Below are positions 62,680 to 64,000 of a DNA stretch of 64,000 nt, piece by piece; the first letter of the stretch is position 1; each line of letters starts with the position of its first letter. The notes beneath the pieces were generated by a model, which ran no database searches, had not been told where the DNA came from, and saw only the letters and a program-made list of their open reading frames with translations. The translations under genes were made by a program, and so were the position numbers. Source of the stretch: Sulfitobacter marinus (lineage in GTDB: Bacteria; Pseudomonadota; Alphaproteobacteria; Rhodobacterales; Rhodobacteraceae). The stretch lies in NCBI RefSeq assembly GCF_900116285.1, contig NZ_FPAJ01000001.1, forward strand, positions 620,001 through 684,000, given 5' to 3'.

Positions 62680-64000
62680 TTGGATATTTTTGCACTGATA
62701 CCTCAATTTGGCGGGCTGATCTGGACGCTCTTGGCCTTTGTGATCGCGCTGTCGGTGATTGTCGCGATCCATGAATACGGCCACTACATTGTGGGGCGTT
62801 GGTCGGGCATTCACGCTGATGTGTTTTCACTGGGGTTCGGGCCGGTGTTGTACAGCCGGGTGGATAAACGCGGCACTGTCTGGCAGATCGCTGCACTGCC
62901 GTTTGGCGGATATGTGAAATTTGCAGGCGACGCGAATGCGGCGTCGGGCAAGGATGACGCTGCGATGGAAGCGGCGCAGGATGATCCCGTCCGCTTGCGC
63001 AGCACGATGCACGGTGCCCCGTTGTGGGCACGCGCGGCAACAGTTGCGGCGGGTCCGCTGTTCAACTTTGCCATGTCGATTATCATTTTCACCGTGATTG
63101 CCTTGCAGGTCGGTGTGCCAAAAGATCCGCTGACCGTCGGCGACATGCGCCCTTTGCCCTTTGAGCAGTCCGAACTTCAACCGGGTGATGAAATTCTGTC
63201 AGTGGCGGGTATTGATATCCCTTCGGCAGATGATGCTACCGCCTATGCAGACGCGTTTGACGCAATCCCGTTGGGGCAGCCGCTCTATTATGATGTGATG
63301 CGCGACGGGCAGCAAATGACCGTGCCGGGCCCCTATCTCATGCCGACATTGGTCAAGCAAGTTATGCCACAATCGGCGGCTTACGAGGCGGGGCTGGTCG
63401 CAGGCGATGTGATCACGGAAGTCGACGGCGCGCCGATCTTTGCCTTTAGCCAGCTCAAGAAATTTGTGGAAGCGTCCGAAGAACGGCCGTTGTTGCTGAC
63501 CGTCTGGCGGGACGGTGAAACGCTTGAGTTTACCCTTCGCCCCAAGCTGGTTGATGAACCCCAGCCCGACGGCAGTTTCAAGTCACAGACGCGGATTGGC
63601 ATCGCGGGCGGCACAGCCTTTGACGCGGCCACCACATCCCCCGGCGTGCTGGATGCGCTATGGGCTGGCGTGGCCAACACGGGCCGCATTATCGAAGGGT
63701 CGATTTCCGGCCTTAAGCATATGATCATCGGGAATATCAGCACCTGTAACCTGTCCGGCCCGGTTGGTATTGCCCAAACCTCTGGCGCGATGGCGGCCCA
63801 AGGCGCGCAATCGTTCATCTATTTCATCGCGGTGTTGTCAACGGCGGTGGGGCTGCTGAACCTGTTCCCAATCCCCGCGTTGGATGGCGGTCATCTGGTG
63901 TTCTATGCCTATGAGGCCGTGACCGGAAAACCACCGAGCGATGGCGCGTTGCGGTTCTTGATGACCATTGGGTTGACGCTTGTGCTGGCATTGATGGTCT
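62680..64000 (+). CDS. rseP: RIP metalloprotease RseP (3' end cut by window)
   Basis: At least 440 residues are visible and the gene runs past base 64000. The start is TTG 62680 (DIFALIPQFGGLIWTLLAF), 4 bp after dxr. HEYGH at about 31-35 is the zinc-binding HExxH, two PDZ-like regions follow, and NLFPIPALDGGHL (near 410-422) is the second catalytic motif. It is a site-2 intramembrane protease acting on anti-sigma factors and signal-peptide remnants. Confidence 0.93.
   Translation, partial: MDIFALIPQFGGLIWTLLAFVIALSVIVAIHEYGHYIVGRWSGIHADVFSLGFGPVLYSRVDKRGTVWQIAALPFGGYVKFAGDANAASGKDDAAMEAAQDDPVRLRSTMHGAPLWARAATVAAGPLFNFAMSIIIFTVIALQVGVPKDPLTVGDMRPLPFEQSELQPGDEILSVAGIDIPSADDATAYADAFDAIPLGQPLYYDVMRDGQQMTVPGPYLMPTLVKQVMPQSAAYEAGLVAGDVITEVDGAPIFAFSQLKKFVEASEERPLLLTVWRDGETLEFTLRPKLVDEPQPDGSFKSQTRIGIAGGTAFDAATTSPGVLDALWAGVANTGRIIEGSISGLKHMIIGNISTCNLSGPVGIAQTSGAMAAQGAQSFIYFIAVLSTAVGLLNLFPIPALDGGHLVFYAYEAVTGKPPSDGALRFLMTIGLTLVLALMV

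Overview
The window looks like a chromosomal segment from a Roseobacter-group alphaproteobacterium (Rhodobacteraceae). This rests on protein content and style, not on a database search. GC is moderately high, TRAP and ABC uptake systems are abundant, two dimethylglycine-dehydrogenase/GcvT-type oxidoreductases are present, a GC-rich repeat typical of the group occurs at two operon ends, and the right end carries the standard pyrH-frr-uppS-cdsA-dxr-rseP block. Both edges cut genes: an FAD monooxygenase on the left and rseP on the right.

1-4.9 kb: the monooxygenase end, an arginine-to-proline pair (arginase, ornithine cyclodeaminase) with a divergent Lrp-type regulator, dsbB with a YqaA-type membrane protein, and tRNA-Leu(CAA). 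5.0-7.4 kb: the most interesting element, an apparently complete retron on the minus strand beside the tRNA. It has a sigma70-like promoter, a structured msr-msd RNA gene, an Ec86/Eco1-like nucleoside-deoxyribosyltransferase effector and a retron reverse transcriptase with NAxxH, YADD and VTG motifs. The effector reading frame contains a T10 tract near its start. 7.7-15 kb: an amino-acid utilisation operon (tandem Asp/Glu racemase, aspartase, ABC transporter) with a divergent LysR regulator, probably for acidic amino acids.

15.5-20 kb: dgkA divergent from a membrane phosphoglycerol-transferase/sulfatase-type enzyme (a plausible diacylglycerol cycle), an HxlR/QorB redox pair, and a pseudogene of a secreted NTF2-like protein. 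20.2-31.1 kb: a sugar-acid catabolic island with two complete TRAP transporters, an IlvD/Edd-type dehydratase, an RraA-like protein, an SMP-30 lactonase, two GntR/FCD regulators and a 53-residue membrane protein. A shared palindrome (ACTAATATATYAGT) lies in front of both transporter operons. 31.2-35.5 kb: a lower-GC polysaccharide-type remnant with a methyltransferase-GT2-GT2 fusion, a truncated membrane protein and an internally deleted IS5-family element.

35.5-47.6 kb: a MobA/MocA-like nucleotidyltransferase, two 808-residue DMGDH-like enzymes flanking a DUF2254 protein, a CNNM/CBS protein, a metallophosphoesterase-fold protein with altered metal motifs, and xerD with two uncharacterised genes. 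47.7-58.4 kb: aroK-aroB, ssb, a lytic transglycosylase, a small secreted protein, an oligopeptide-type ABC transporter without an adjacent binding protein, an AraC regulator and miaA. 58.5-64 kb: pyrH through rseP. Several convergent gene pairs are separated by clear hairpin terminators, and two binding-protein-first transporter operons have a hairpin just after the binding-protein gene.
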